The notes beneath the pieces were generated by a model, which had not been told where the DNA came from, ran no database searches, and worked only from the letters and a program-made list of their open reading frames with translations. A stretch of 45,037 bases of DNA, taken from NCBI GenBank assembly GCA_964352535.1, contig CAYGSW010000008.1, forward strand, positions 1-45,037. The letters are read 5' to 3'. Every line of letters begins with the position of its first letter. Positions within the stretch are counted from its first letter, which is position 1. Position numbers and translations under genes: made by a program. Of this stretch, positions 31,738 through 41,196 are shown piece by piece. The DNA is from Granulosicoccus sp964352535 (lineage in GTDB: Bacteria; Pseudomonadota; Gammaproteobacteria; Granulosicoccales; Granulosicoccaceae).

Positions 31738-33027
31738 TCAAGCACCAACGTCGCCGCGTTTTCGAAGCGGGGCACGTTGCAGCGAGTCGTGATATTCACG
31801 AATCCCGTCCACCAGAGCCTGTGCCAGACGATTACGGTAGTCGTTGTGCTCCAGTCTCTGGGCCTCTGGCTCGTGGCTGAGGCAGCTTAATTCCATAAGC
31901 ACACCCGGGATAAAGCTCTGCGTCAGAACAAAAAAAGTTTCCTCTTTCACTCCTGCGTTCTGAACGCCGTGATCGTTAACGCTCACCTCGGCAAAGAGGT
32001 GTTCGTGCAATGTGTCTGCAAGTCTTGCAGAGCCTTCTGTAAAGCCCAGGTCAATGTCATTAGTGGTACTACCGATGGTGCGGTGCATCGAGCCGTGCCC
32101 TTCAGTATGCTTTTTCTGATGCTTTGCAGCCAGACTTTGCTGAATGTTTGCCGGACCTGCGAAATAGGATTCCACAAGATTGATGTCTGTTTGCGGAAGG
32201 TGATTGAAATGCAGTGAAATCACCATGTCTGCGTTGCCGCGTTTTATCGCATTGACCCGCGCATGCCGTGACAGGCCGTAGTCATGATTACGCGTCAGTT
32301 TTACGTCAATGTGCTTGAATTCAGTGAGCGCTAGTCTGATGCGACGCGCGATGTCCAGAGTCAGATCTTTCTCCAGAAGACCGTTGTGGCCTTTCGCCCC
32401 CTGATCTGTACCTCCATGACCGGGGTCGATCATCACCACAAAGGGTTCAACGTCAATATCTGGCTTCACCAGCATGGCGTCCTTGCTGACCGTCTGCCAG
32501 CCAGGACGCTGAAAGCCTGTCGGTTGAAGCAGGGCCTGGAAGCTGTGCAGTTGGCTGTGAGTAGCCAGGACCTTGAGCAACGTTGTTTGCGATGCATTCT
32601 GTGGCTTATCGCCGGTCAGATTTTGACTGTTACTATTTTCTGCGGGCATCATCCGGAGGAATGCTGCACGGCGTTGATCACTGGCTGTACGAGATACAGC
32701 GTACTGTTCATAGGCCTCTACCCAATGACTCTGGTCTGTCGACAGCGCAGCAGACTGTGGAGTGTCACTTTGCTGGCGTCGCTCCTCGATAGCCGTGTCC
32801 GCTGCAACATCGACCATGTCTGGCAGAGGCCGTGAGTGAGCTGCAAACGTTGGAATGATTGTGGAGAACGCGAGGCTTGAATCGCTTTCCAATGCGATTG
32901 CTGCTGCGGCGAAGATTGGATCATTGACCAGTGAGCCCTGTTCTTTTCTCTGATCAGCCGACCCAGACACCATCATGATCAGGCCTAATACTGCTAAGCC
33001 AAAACTTGTTGTCAGTCTGGTATCCAT
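31738..33027 (-). CDS. N-acetylmuramoyl-L-alanine amidase (Amidase_3, AmiC-like)
   Basis: This enzyme cleaves the amide bond between muramic acid and the stem peptide. The N-terminal hydrophobic segment (about 7-22) acts as signal or anchor. A 170-residue low-complexity, Ser/Gln-rich spacer without the AMIN domain follows. The catalytic domain starts near residue 195 with zinc ligands His204 (MIDPGHGG), Glu219 (NGLLEKDLTL) and His273 (ISLHFNH), and catalytic Glu379 (VLMELSCLSH). The insert between the second His and the last Glu resembles the regulatory helix region of EnvC/NlpD-activated amidases. Adjacent GTG and ATG codons are possible starts; I take the ATG. Absence of AMIN means septal targeting is not assured. 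Confidence 0.9.
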   Translation of the reverse strand: MDTRLTTSFGLAVLGLIMMVSGSADQRKEQGSLVNDPIFAAAAIALESDSSLAFSTIIPTFAAHSRPLPDMVDVAADTAIEERRQQSDTPQSAALSTDQSHWVEAYEQYAVSRTASDQRRAAFLRMMPAENSNSQNLTGDKPQNASQTTLLKVLATHSQLHSFQALLQPTGFQRPGWQTVSKDAMLVKPDIDVEPFVVMIDPGHGGTDQGAKGHNGLLEKDLTLDIARRIRLALTEFKHIDVKLTRNHDYGLSRHARVNAIKRGNADMVISLHFNHLPQTDINLVESYFAGPANIQQSLAAKHQKKHTEGHGSMHRTIGSTTNDIDLGFTEGSARLADTLHEHLFAEVSVNDHGVQNAGVKEETFFVLTQSFIPGVLMELSCLSHEPEAQRLEHNDYRNRLAQALVDGIREYHDSLQRAPLRKRGDVGA

Positions 33028-33128
33028 CACCTAAGTCACAAAATTCGCCGGAGTGTGATGGGGTGGGGCAATTAACGTGCCAAGTTGCTAGTTCATGATG
33101 CTTAAAAATGCAAGTGCCCAGAGCCACA

Positions 33129-33920
33129 TTAACGCTTACGCAAAATCAGACTTTGCATGGCTCGTCCTACAGTGCCTGTCTGATCAAACAGTAGGGCATC
33201 TGCCATGCCGATGCCTGTGGGCTCCCAATAGCCCACACTCTGCGTACCCAGCCATTCTCCGACAGGATCCCTGTGCAGAATCAGAGTCAAGTCGGTATTC
33301 ATGAAGGTAACATCCGTCGCCTCAGCATTTCGCCCAAAGGCATTGCCACAGTCGGCAAGTGGGCAAATACGCTGGAACGCAGAGGGTTCCTCGTAAGCCA
33401 GCAGGGGTACTGTTTTCACCCACGCCGTTGTGGGTCCCGGTCGCGGTGATTGCCCGGCCGGATATCGCACCTCAACACCGTCTCCGTTGAAAGCAGGTTG
33501 GCCGTGCAGTGTCGTGGCGATGGGAAACTCGCCCGCTACAGCATCTTCGGGCGATCCGAAAGTCTGCTGATAGGTAGGCATATCGGCCTCGTCAGAGGGT
33601 GTCAGATGCATACCGTTTGCTGTGATGATGACTTTGTTTTCGCGGCTTATCAGTCGTGCCTCGGTCAGGCTGACAGTTCTGCCACGACGTTGCACGGTAC
33701 TTTCGATCCTGAAACCTGCAAAAGGTATAGGTCGTTGAAGATTGACGGTCAAGCGGGTTAATCGTTGTTGAGCAAGAAGCTGCTCGACAGCGCGGGCCAG
33801 AAGCCCTGTGGGTGGGCCTGCATGGCAAGCATGTTCGTCCCAGGGGCCACGCGTGTGCTCGGTCGGTTGAAACCAGTCGTTGTTTGTCGATGTAAAGAAG
33901 CTGTCACTCATGAGCCACAT
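33129..33920 (-). CDS. Acyl-CoA thioesterase-family protein (double hotdog, TesB-like)
   Basis: The 263-residue protein matches the 4HBT_3 thioesterase family. It begins FFTSTNNDWFQPTEHTRGPWDEHACHAGPPTGLLARAVEQ, has a central TVNLQRPIPF hotdog strand and TVSLTEARLIS, and its second half ends in DLTLILHRDPVGEWLGTQSVGYWEPTGIGMADALLFDQTGTVGRAMQSLILR. The GEW and GRA.QSL segments are typical of TesB-type proteins, which hydrolyse acyl-CoA to free acid and CoA. ATG 33920 has AGGTG 8 bases upstream inside the end of uvrA, whose stop lies 7 bases before. The gene is therefore probably translated from the uvrA mRNA. The native substrate is unknown. Confidence 0.88.
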   Translation of the reverse strand: MWLMSDSFFTSTNNDWFQPTEHTRGPWDEHACHAGPPTGLLARAVEQLLAQQRLTRLTVNLQRPIPFAGFRIESTVQRRGRTVSLTEARLISRENKVIITANGMHLTPSDEADMPTYQQTFGSPEDAVAGEFPIATTLHGQPAFNGDGVEVRYPAGQSPRPGPTTAWVKTVPLLAYEEPSAFQRICPLADCGNAFGRNAEATDVTFMNTDLTLILHRDPVGEWLGTQSVGYWEPTGIGMADALLFDQTGTVGRAMQSLILRKR

Positions 33921-33927
33921 GTTCTCA

Positions 33928-36900
33928 TCACCTGGCCAGAATATTCTTTAAAAAGGGTGCGGTGCGTGAGCGCTTCGACTGTGCCACCTTGGCAGGTGTG
34001 CCTTTTGCCACCACTTTGCCACCACCATTGCCACCCTCAGGACCCATATCGATCAACCAGTCAGCCTCGGCCATGATATCCAGATTGTGCTCGATGACAA
34101 TAACCGAATTGCCAGCATCAACCAGACGTTGCAGTACGTGAATGAGCTTCTCGACATCGGCCATGTGCAGACCGACGGTAGGTTCATCCAGTATGTAAAG
34201 GGTATGCACGCTGATAATCGTGCGGCCTCTGGAATCCTTGACCGCAGGCTTGGCCTTTGCAAGTTCCGATACAAGCTTGATACGCTGAGCCTCGCCACCG
34301 CTTAACGTACGGCTCTGTTGCCCGAGCGTCAGATAGCCCAATCCGACATCCTGCAGCAGTTTTAGCGCGTGATAAATGCTGATGTGATTGCTGAAGAACT
34401 CGACAGCCTCATCCACATTCATCATGAGTACTTCGCCAATGGATTTATCCTTGTAGGTGACGGAGAGCGTTTCGTGATTGAAGCGTTGACCGTTGCAGAC
34501 TTCACACAGCACGCGCACGTCGGGCAAAAAACTCATCTCGATGCGCTGCATACCTTGCCCACCACATTCATCACATCGGCCATCACCGGTGTTGAACGAA
34601 AAGCGGCTGGCGTTATAGCCACGAATGCGTGCTTCGGTTGTGTCGGCGAACAGTCGGCGGATGTTGTCCCAGAAGCCGATATAGGTGGCCGGGCAAGAGC
34701 GCGAGGTTTTACCGATTGGAGTCTGATCCACCTCCAGAAGCCGTGACACACTCTCCCAGCCGGTGATCTCTTCACAGCCTTGCATTGCACCAAGCTTGCG
34801 TTTGGTTTTTTGCGCATTCAGCACACGCAGGTTATCGTGCAACACATCTCGCACCAGGGTACTCTTGCCAGAGCCAGAGACACCGGTAACACACACCAGC
34901 TGCCCAAGGGGTATGTCAACGCTGACCTTCTTAAGGTTGTGCAGCTCGGCATTTTTTATATGCAAGCGGTGTTCTGGCCTGGTTCGCTTTGGATACAGTG
35001 GATGCTGTAGCGGATGATCAAGCAAGCGTCCTGTAACGGATAACGGATTCTTGCGAACCTCGGCAACCGTGCCGGCAGCAACAATCTCCCCACCTCGAAC
35101 ACCTGCCCCCGGGCCAATATCAATAATATGATCAGCGCTGAGAATTGTGTCATCGTCATGTTCGACGACCACAATGGTGTTGCCCTTTTTCTGTAGCTTT
35201 GACAGGGTATCGAGCAACATGCGATTGTCGCGCGGGTGCAGTCCGATCGTTGGCTCATCCAGAATGTAGCAAACGCCTTGCAGGTTTGAACCCAGTTGTG
35301 CCGCCAGGCGAATGCGTTGTGCTTCACCTCCACTCAACGTGGGTGCCGAACGGTCCAGTGAAAGATAGGACAACCCGACCTGTTGCAGGAAGTCCAGTCT
35401 TGATTGCAGCTCCTTGAGACTATCGCGGGCGATCATCGCCTCTCTGTCGGACAGCTTTATCGTCGCAAAGACTTTGGTGGCATCTTCAATGGACAAGTCA
35501 GTGTAGTTGGCAATGTTCCAGTCTTGAAAATACACCGACAATGATTCCGGCTTTAAGCGCTGGCCTTCACAACTGAAGCACTCGATAGGCTCTTCATCTG
35601 CACCTGACCAGCTGCGCTCTTCACCCGTCTGCTCTTCGTCAAATCCAGGGATGATTTCCCCCGTGCCGAAACAATCCGTACACCAGCCATGTCGCGAGTT
35701 GTAGGAGAACATGCGCGGATCCAGTTCAGGAAAACTGCGTTGGCAGCTGGGACAGGCACGCTGGGTCGAGAACAGAGCCTCGTTCTTGAGCGTGCTGCCA
35801 ATCTTCACGACACCGCTGCCGAAGTCCACTGCGCGTTGTATTAGTAGTTGCAGTTCTGCTTCGTGTTTAACGTCGACAGCAATAGACCCTACTGGCAGGT
35901 CAATCGTGTGCTCCTTGAACCTGTCAAGGCGCGGCCAGTTGGCGGTAGGTTCCGGTTTTCCATCAACCCTCAGATGCTCAAAGCCTTTGTTTAGTGCCCA
36001 TTTTGCAAGGTCGGTGTAATAGCCCTTGCGATCCACAATCAACGGTGCATGCAAGTTCACCGTCTTGCCGCGATGTTGTTTGATGATCTGGGCAGTAATG
36101 GCATCCACAGACTGTGCTGATATTGCAACCTCACAATCGGGACAGTACTGCACACCCAGTTTCACGAACATCAGGCGCAGAAAGTGATAGATCTCCGTCA
36201 TGGTGGCCACGGTACTCTTGCGTCCGCCACGACTGGTGCGCTGTTCGATAGCCACGGTGGGTGGGATGCCGGTTATCGCATCCACATCCGGTCTGGATGC
36301 TGGCTGTACGAACTGACGTGCGTAGGCATTGAGTGATTCGAGATAGCGGCGTTGACCTTCGTTGAAAACGATGTCGAACGCCAGTGTGCTTTTACCGCTG
36401 CCACTCATGCCGGTAATGACGGTGAGTGCATCCCGCGGAATCATTACATCGATGTTCTTGAGGTTATGCTCACGTGCCTTGTGCACCTGAATGCTGTCGG
36501 TTGCCAGCACCTCAGGCGTGGTGATGAACGCTGTGGGCGCTTCTGCGACTGACGGTTGTCGTAGTTTGTCACTGGCAGCCTGATAGTCACGCAGCGATGC
36601 CGCTGTGACACTGCTCTTGTGTGCCATGACTTGCCTGGGCGTACCTTTGCACACAATCTTACCGCCCGCGTCACCGCCTTGCGGACCAAGATCGATAATC
36701 CAGTCGGCATTGGCAATAACATCGAGATTGTGTTCGATCACGACCAGTGAATGGCCCTGTTCAACGAGTTGCTCGAATGCACCGAGTAGCTTGTCGATGT
36801 CCTCAAAATGCAGCCCGGTGGTGGGTTCATCGAACAGAAACAGGGTGTGCCCGTCGATGGTCCGCTTGGAACGGATCATGGCAGCCTGACCAAGATAGGC

Positions 36901-39444
36901 TGCAAGTTTCAGGCGTTGTGCTTCACCCCCACTGAGTGTTGGCACTGGTTGGCCAAGCTGGAGATACCCAAGCCCCACATCCTGTAACGGTTGCAGAGCG
37001 GTGAGTACGGCCTTATGATCACGAAAGAAGGCAATAGCACGCTCAACCGTCATTTCCAACACATCAGCAATAGACTGCCCTTGCTCTTCGTGCGCATTAA
37101 ACAACTTTATTTCCAGCAGTTCCGGGCGATAGCGGCGACCTGAGCATTCAGCACAGCGCAAGTAGACATCGGACAGAAACTGCATCTCTACGTGTTCAAA
37201 ACCGTTGCCGGAGCATACGGGGCAACGCATGCCCGAGTTAAAGCTGAAAGCGCTGGCCTTATAGCCGCGCACCGAAGCTTCAGGCACTTTCTCGAACAAC
37301 TTCCTGATGGCTTCAAAGGCTCCGGTGTAGCTCACGGGATTTGAACGTGCAGATTTGCCAATCGGCGACTGATCGACCAGTATCACATCAGTGATGTGTT
37401 CATGTCCTTCGATGGAATCGTAAGCTTCTGCCAGTTCCCTGGGCTTGCCCTTGAGGGACGAGAGTGCATTGAACAGCGTGTCTTGAATAAGCGTTGATTT
37501 GCCCGAGCCACTGGGGCCTGTCAGTACTACCAGTCTGTTCAGCGGAATACTCAGATCGATGTTTTTCAGGTTATGCCCCGAAGCACCTTTTAACGTTAGC
37601 GTGGGTGCACCTTTGGCAGGTTTTGCGGTCGAGGTGAATTTCAACGTTTTGTCGCCGTTGAGATACTGCGCCGTCAGAGACGTCTTTTTAGCCAGTAACG
37701 CCTTTGGTTTTCCGTTGAAAACGATGTTGCCGCCGGCATTACCGGGACCCGGACCAATATCGATAATCCTGTCAGCTGCCATCATCAATTGCGGATCGTG
37801 TTCAACGACGATCAAGGTGTTGCCCGCATCACGTAGTCGTTGCAACACGCGGATAACCCGATCCATATCCTGAGCATGCAGGCCAATACTGGGTTCATCG
37901 AGCACAAACAGGGTATTGACTAACGAGGTGCCCAGGGCGGTGGTCAAGTTGATGCGTTGCACCTCACCACCAGACAATGTGCGCGATTGCCTGTCCAGTG
38001 TCAGGTAACCCAGTCCGACATCGTTCAGGTAGGCAAGTCTTGAACGCATTTCCTTGACGACCATCTCGGTAGCATCGTCGGTATGCGCATCGGCCAGTGA
38101 TTCGACAAACAGGCGGGCCTTGTCCAGCGGCAAACGCATGATGTCCACCACGTTCAGGCCAGGCAGAGTCTTGAGTTTCTTCACCGAAATCTTGCTGTCA
38201 TGGGCGAGATATCGCTTTGCGGTGTCAACCACAGCGGCCGCCTGCTCCAGTGTGCCAACGCGCCAGTTCAGCGAATCGGGTTTGAGTCTTGCCCCGTGGC
38301 AGGCAGTACACATGTCATAGCTTCGGTATTTTGCCAGCATGACTCGGACGTGCATGCGATAAGACTTGCGCTCCAGCCAGTCAAAAAAACCAACCACGCC
38401 ATACCAGTCACCATTCTTGTCACTATCACCTTCAATCACCCACTTCTGATGGGCCTTGCTCAGTTTTTCGAACGGTACATCCATCGGAATTCTGGCTTTT
38501 CTGGCAGCCTTTTCCATATCCCGTTGACATACTTTCGATTTTTCAGTCTGGAAAACCTTTACCGCACCGCCGCCTAGCGACTTGCCAACATCAGGAATGG
38601 CAAGCCGGTAGTCGATCCCGATAACCCGACCAAAACCCTTACAAGTCTCGCAGGCGCCAAGCGGTGAATTGAAGGAAAAGCTGGAAGGCGTGGGTTCGCG
38701 GTAGCGTTTATTGCAGCTCTCGCACTGCAGTGCCGCCGAATAGGTTTGTACCTTGACCGATTGTCGTTCATCGTCAAGCACGTGCACGCTAACCTTGCCT
38801 TGCCCATACCGTAGTCCCGCTTCAATGGCTTCGATGAAACGACCGCGATTGTCAGCGCTGGTCTTCAACCTGTCCTGTATGACATCAATACAGGTTTTGG
38901 TCTGTTTGTGAACTCGGGTATAGCCCTGACGCGCCAGCCAATCGGCGATTTCTTCTGCCGTGAAATTCTCGGGTATGGGTACCTGAAAGCTCACCATGAT
39001 GCGCTGAGGATCAGCGTCATCGAACCAGTCGTTGCTGATGTTCTCTGGTGTGTCGCGTTTTACCGCCTTGCCACAATCCCCGCAATACAGATCTGCCGTG
39101 CGTGCAAACAACAGTTTGATGTGGTCATTAAGCTCCGTCATCGTGCCCACCGTGGAGCGCGACGTACGCACCGGATTGGTCTGGTCAATCGCAATAGCCG
39201 GTGGTATGCCTTCAATGCGATCAACCTTGGGTTTATCCATGCGGTCGAGAAACTGACGGGCGTACGGTGAGAATGTCTCTACATAGCGTCGTTGACCTTC
39301 GGCGTAGATTGTGTCGAACGCCAGCGTGGATTTGCCACTACCGCTGACGCCGGTAATCACGATCAGCTCACCGTGGGGCAGGGTTAGGTCGAGCGCCTTC
39401 AGGTTGTTCTGATGGGCGTTCTCGATCAGGATGTGCTTGCTCAT
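33928..39444 (-). CDS. uvrA: Tandem double-length UvrA (excinuclease ABC subunit A) with four ABC modules
   Basis: At 1838 residues this is twice the usual UvrA (about 940). It contains four Walker A motifs (GVSGSGKST 32-40, GPSGSGKST about 642-650, GMSGSGKST 1012-1020, GVSGSGKST 1521-1529) and four LSGGE signatures (near 489, 834, 1369, 1713). Each half has its own CxxC zinc modules, for example CESCNKRY...CETCKGFG and CPVCSGNG...CAECSGRR in half one, and CPSCQRSF...CTDCFGTG and CDECGGQG...CEVCNGQR in half two. The halves join near 965-990. UvrA loads UvrB at DNA lesions as a dimer; here a single chain would supply both protomers. Such tandem UvrA is known from chlamydiae and some proteobacteria, often beside a normal UvrA elsewhere. 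The frame is intact. Confidence 0.93.
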   Translation of the reverse strand: MSKHILIENAHQNNLKALDLTLPHGELIVITGVSGSGKSTLAFDTIYAEGQRRYVETFSPYARQFLDRMDKPKVDRIEGIPPAIAIDQTNPVRTSRSTVGTMTELNDHIKLLFARTADLYCGDCGKAVKRDTPENISNDWFDDADPQRIMVSFQVPIPENFTAEEIADWLARQGYTRVHKQTKTCIDVIQDRLKTSADNRGRFIEAIEAGLRYGQGKVSVHVLDDERQSVKVQTYSAALQCESCNKRYREPTPSSFSFNSPLGACETCKGFGRVIGIDYRLAIPDVGKSLGGGAVKVFQTEKSKVCQRDMEKAARKARIPMDVPFEKLSKAHQKWVIEGDSDKNGDWYGVVGFFDWLERKSYRMHVRVMLAKYRSYDMCTACHGARLKPDSLNWRVGTLEQAAAVVDTAKRYLAHDSKISVKKLKTLPGLNVVDIMRLPLDKARLFVESLADAHTDDATEMVVKEMRSRLAYLNDVGLGYLTLDRQSRTLSGGEVQRINLTTALGTSLVNTLFVLDEPSIGLHAQDMDRVIRVLQRLRDAGNTLIVVEHDPQLMMAADRIIDIGPGPGNAGGNIVFNGKPKALLAKKTSLTAQYLNGDKTLKFTSTAKPAKGAPTLTLKGASGHNLKNIDLSIPLNRLVVLTGPSGSGKSTLIQDTLFNALSSLKGKPRELAEAYDSIEGHEHITDVILVDQSPIGKSARSNPVSYTGAFEAIRKLFEKVPEASVRGYKASAFSFNSGMRCPVCSGNGFEHVEMQFLSDVYLRCAECSGRRYRPELLEIKLFNAHEEQGQSIADVLEMTVERAIAFFRDHKAVLTALQPLQDVGLGYLQLGQPVPTLSGGEAQRLKLAAYLGQAAMIRSKRTIDGHTLFLFDEPTTGLHFEDIDKLLGAFEQLVEQGHSLVVIEHNLDVIANADWIIDLGPQGGDAGGKIVCKGTPRQVMAHKSSVTAASLRDYQAASDKLRQPSVAEAPTAFITTPEVLATDSIQVHKAREHNLKNIDVMIPRDALTVITGMSGSGKSTLAFDIVFNEGQRRYLESLNAYARQFVQPASRPDVDAITGIPPTVAIEQRTSRGGRKSTVATMTEIYHFLRLMFVKLGVQYCPDCEVAISAQSVDAITAQIIKQHRGKTVNLHAPLIVDRKGYYTDLAKWALNKGFEHLRVDGKPEPTANWPRLDRFKEHTIDLPVGSIAVDVKHEAELQLLIQRAVDFGSGVVKIGSTLKNEALFSTQRACPSCQRSFPELDPRMFSYNSRHGWCTDCFGTGEIIPGFDEEQTGEERSWSGADEEPIECFSCEGQRLKPESLSVYFQDWNIANYTDLSIEDATKVFATIKLSDREAMIARDSLKELQSRLDFLQQVGLSYLSLDRSAPTLSGGEAQRIRLAAQLGSNLQGVCYILDEPTIGLHPRDNRMLLDTLSKLQKKGNTIVVVEHDDDTILSADHIIDIGPGAGVRGGEIVAAGTVAEVRKNPLSVTGRLLDHPLQHPLYPKRTRPEHRLHIKNAELHNLKKVSVDIPLGQLVCVTGVSGSGKSTLVRDVLHDNLRVLNAQKTKRKLGAMQGCEEITGWESVSRLLEVDQTPIGKTSRSCPATYIGFWDNIRRLFADTTEARIRGYNASRFSFNTGDGRCDECGGQGMQRIEMSFLPDVRVLCEVCNGQRFNHETLSVTYKDKSIGEVLMMNVDEAVEFFSNHISIYHALKLLQDVGLGYLTLGQQSRTLSGGEAQRIKLVSELAKAKPAVKDSRGRTIISVHTLYILDEPTVGLHMADVEKLIHVLQRLVDAGNSVIVIEHNLDIMAEADWLIDMGPEGGNGGGKVVAKGTPAKVAQSKRSRTAPFLKNILAR

Positions 39445-39574
39445 GCAGGTATTGGCGTTTCAAATGGATAGTGATGCCTTAGTGTACGGATATACTTGAA
39501 GAACGCGCACCTTGCTTGTGGACTAATGTGCGTCCGCGTTGTAGTGTCGTGGTTGAACAGGCTGGAGTGGTGAA

Positions 39575-40333
39575 GTGACTGACGTAGAACAAGCAGTATC
39601 AATGTTTGAAAGGGACGGATATTACGTTGCGCGCGCCTTGTTTACGCCAATGGAAGTTAAGGCGCTGGTGGATCTGATTGATCGCTCGTTGTCGCCTGCA
39701 TTGGCGCCCGTGGAATTTGAGGCGGACGTGCATTACCCGGGTGCCCCCGTTTCCCGCACAGCACCTGGCGGTCAGACACCGCGACGCTTATTGCATGCCT
39801 TCGGCCGTGATGCGCTCTTTCAGCAAGTGGGCAAACAGCCTCAGGTGGTTGCCTTGCTCAAGGCGTTAATGGGTGCGGACAAGATCCGTCTGTCACAGAA
39901 TCATCACAACTGTGTCATGACCAAGCACCCGGGATTTAGCAGTGTCACCAGCTGGCATCAGGACATTCGCTACTGGCGATTCGACCGTCGAGAGCTTGTC
40001 AGCACCTGGCTGGCGCTGGGTCCGGAAAACCGGGATAACGGTGGATTGCTGGTCATACCCGGATCGCATACGCTGGACTTTGAGCCGGGTCAGTTCGATG
40101 CATCGTTGTTCCTGCGCACGGATGTCGATATCAACAAAGAGCTGCTGGCAAGGGCGACCGTTGTCGAGCTGGACGCCGGCGATATGTTGTTCTTCCATTC
40201 GCGTACGCTGCACGCCGCAGGGCAGAATGAGACAGATACGGTAAAGCGCTCGCTGGTGTACACCTATCGCGCCGAAGATAATCAGCCGATACCCGAAACC
40301 CGATCAGCCGTCTACGAAGATATTCCCGTCTGA
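39575..40333 (+). CDS. Phytanoyl-CoA dioxygenase (PhyH) family non-haem iron oxygenase
   Basis: The 252-residue enzyme belongs to the Fe(II)/2-oxoglutarate-dependent PhyH family. The metal site is His128 and Asp130 in TSWHQDIRYW with His213 in SRTLHAAGQN, and Arg225 downstream fits the 2-oxoglutarate carboxylate. The GLLVIPGSH segment (157-165) and GDMLFFHSRTLH (202-213) are typical. The start is GTG with GGAG about 7 bases before. The stop lies 2 bases before a 4'-phosphopantetheinyl transferase gene, so the pair is coupled. This suggests a substrate carried on a phosphopantetheine thioester, but no carrier protein or synthase lies in the window. It is divergent from uvrA across 130 bases. 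Confidence 0.9.
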   Translation: MTDVEQAVSMFERDGYYVARALFTPMEVKALVDLIDRSLSPALAPVEFEADVHYPGAPVSRTAPGGQTPRRLLHAFGRDALFQQVGKQPQVVALLKALMGADKIRLSQNHHNCVMTKHPGFSSVTSWHQDIRYWRFDRRELVSTWLALGPENRDNGGLLVIPGSHTLDFEPGQFDASLFLRTDVDINKELLARATVVELDAGDMLFFHSRTLHAAGQNETDTVKRSLVYTYRAEDNQPIPETRSAVYEDIPV

Positions 40334-40335
40334 GC

Positions 40336-41046
40336 ATGGAGACCGTTGATTTCAATCAGCCTGATAGCGGTGCCTGCCCGATCAACGGGCTCACCTTTGC
40401 CCCGGAGTGGGCGGGTACCAACATCTTTCTGAAAAGTCTGCCGGTCAGCGACAGGATGGACGAGCTTCACCCAGAAGAGCTGCCTGCTATCGAAAAAGCC
40501 GCAGAACTGCGTCGCAACACGTTTTCTTCAGGTCGTAGCTGTGCGCGTTCGGTGATGGCTGCGGCCGGATTGCCAGGGTGCGCATTACCGCGACGTGAAG
40601 ACGGATCAGTGCAATGGCCTCAAGGCCTGATAGGCAGTCTCAGCCATACTAACGACTGGGCCGTCGCTGCGGTGGCCGTGTGTTCGATGTGCGAAGCGCA
40701 GAGTATTGGCATTGATCTGGAGCGCATCAAACCGTTGGAAGAGGGTGTTATCAAACTCATCGCAACGCCTTTAGAACAGCAGGAACTGTCAGCTGCAAAT
40801 TCCAAGGTCTGGCATGCCACCGCGCTTTTCAGCCTTAAGGAGAGCATCTACAAATGTCTGGCAAGGGATTTCGGCAAATTTATCGAGTTTCACGATGTCG
40901 AGGTCCGCGATCTGGCAGGTGGACGTCCGGTGTTGAGTCTGAAAAATGCCGAACTCGCGCAGCGTTTTGATGCAACACAGCTGCAGTTACGCATGGCAGT
41001 AACACCTCAGCATGTGTTCACACTGGCATGGCTCAAGAGCTGCTGA
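40336..41046 (+). CDS. 4'-phosphopantetheinyl transferase (EntD/Sfp-like)
   Basis: The enzyme transfers phosphopantetheine from CoA to a serine on acyl or peptidyl carrier proteins. The 236-residue protein shows the three usual motifs: SGRSCARSVMAAAG (65-78, with CoA-binding Arg), the SLSHTNDWAVAAVA segment (101-114), GIDLERIKPLEE (125-136, Mg ligands Asp127 and Glu129) and FSLKESIYKCL (165-175, Lys168/Glu169). The overall style is closer to EntD than to AcpS. ATG follows the PhyH stop by 2 bases. It may serve the general acyl-carrier pool or a dedicated pathway elsewhere in the genome. Confidence 0.92.
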   Translation: METVDFNQPDSGACPINGLTFAPEWAGTNIFLKSLPVSDRMDELHPEELPAIEKAAELRRNTFSSGRSCARSVMAAAGLPGCALPRREDGSVQWPQGLIGSLSHTNDWAVAAVAVCSMCEAQSIGIDLERIKPLEEGVIKLIATPLEQQELSAANSKVWHATALFSLKESIYKCLARDFGKFIEFHDVEVRDLAGGRPVLSLKNAELAQRFDATQLQLRMAVTPQHVFTLAWLKSC

Positions 41047-41196
41047 AGACACCTGTTAACGATACTGCAAGGGTGCTGGCCGCCGTCGCAAACGCCACCC
41101 GTCACAATGGCTGCTGTATATTAGAGCCATAGTTCATCGCCGTACTCGCTGGTTTGCAAGCCGGCTCCGCTCTCCGACACGCTCTAAAGGTTTCAC

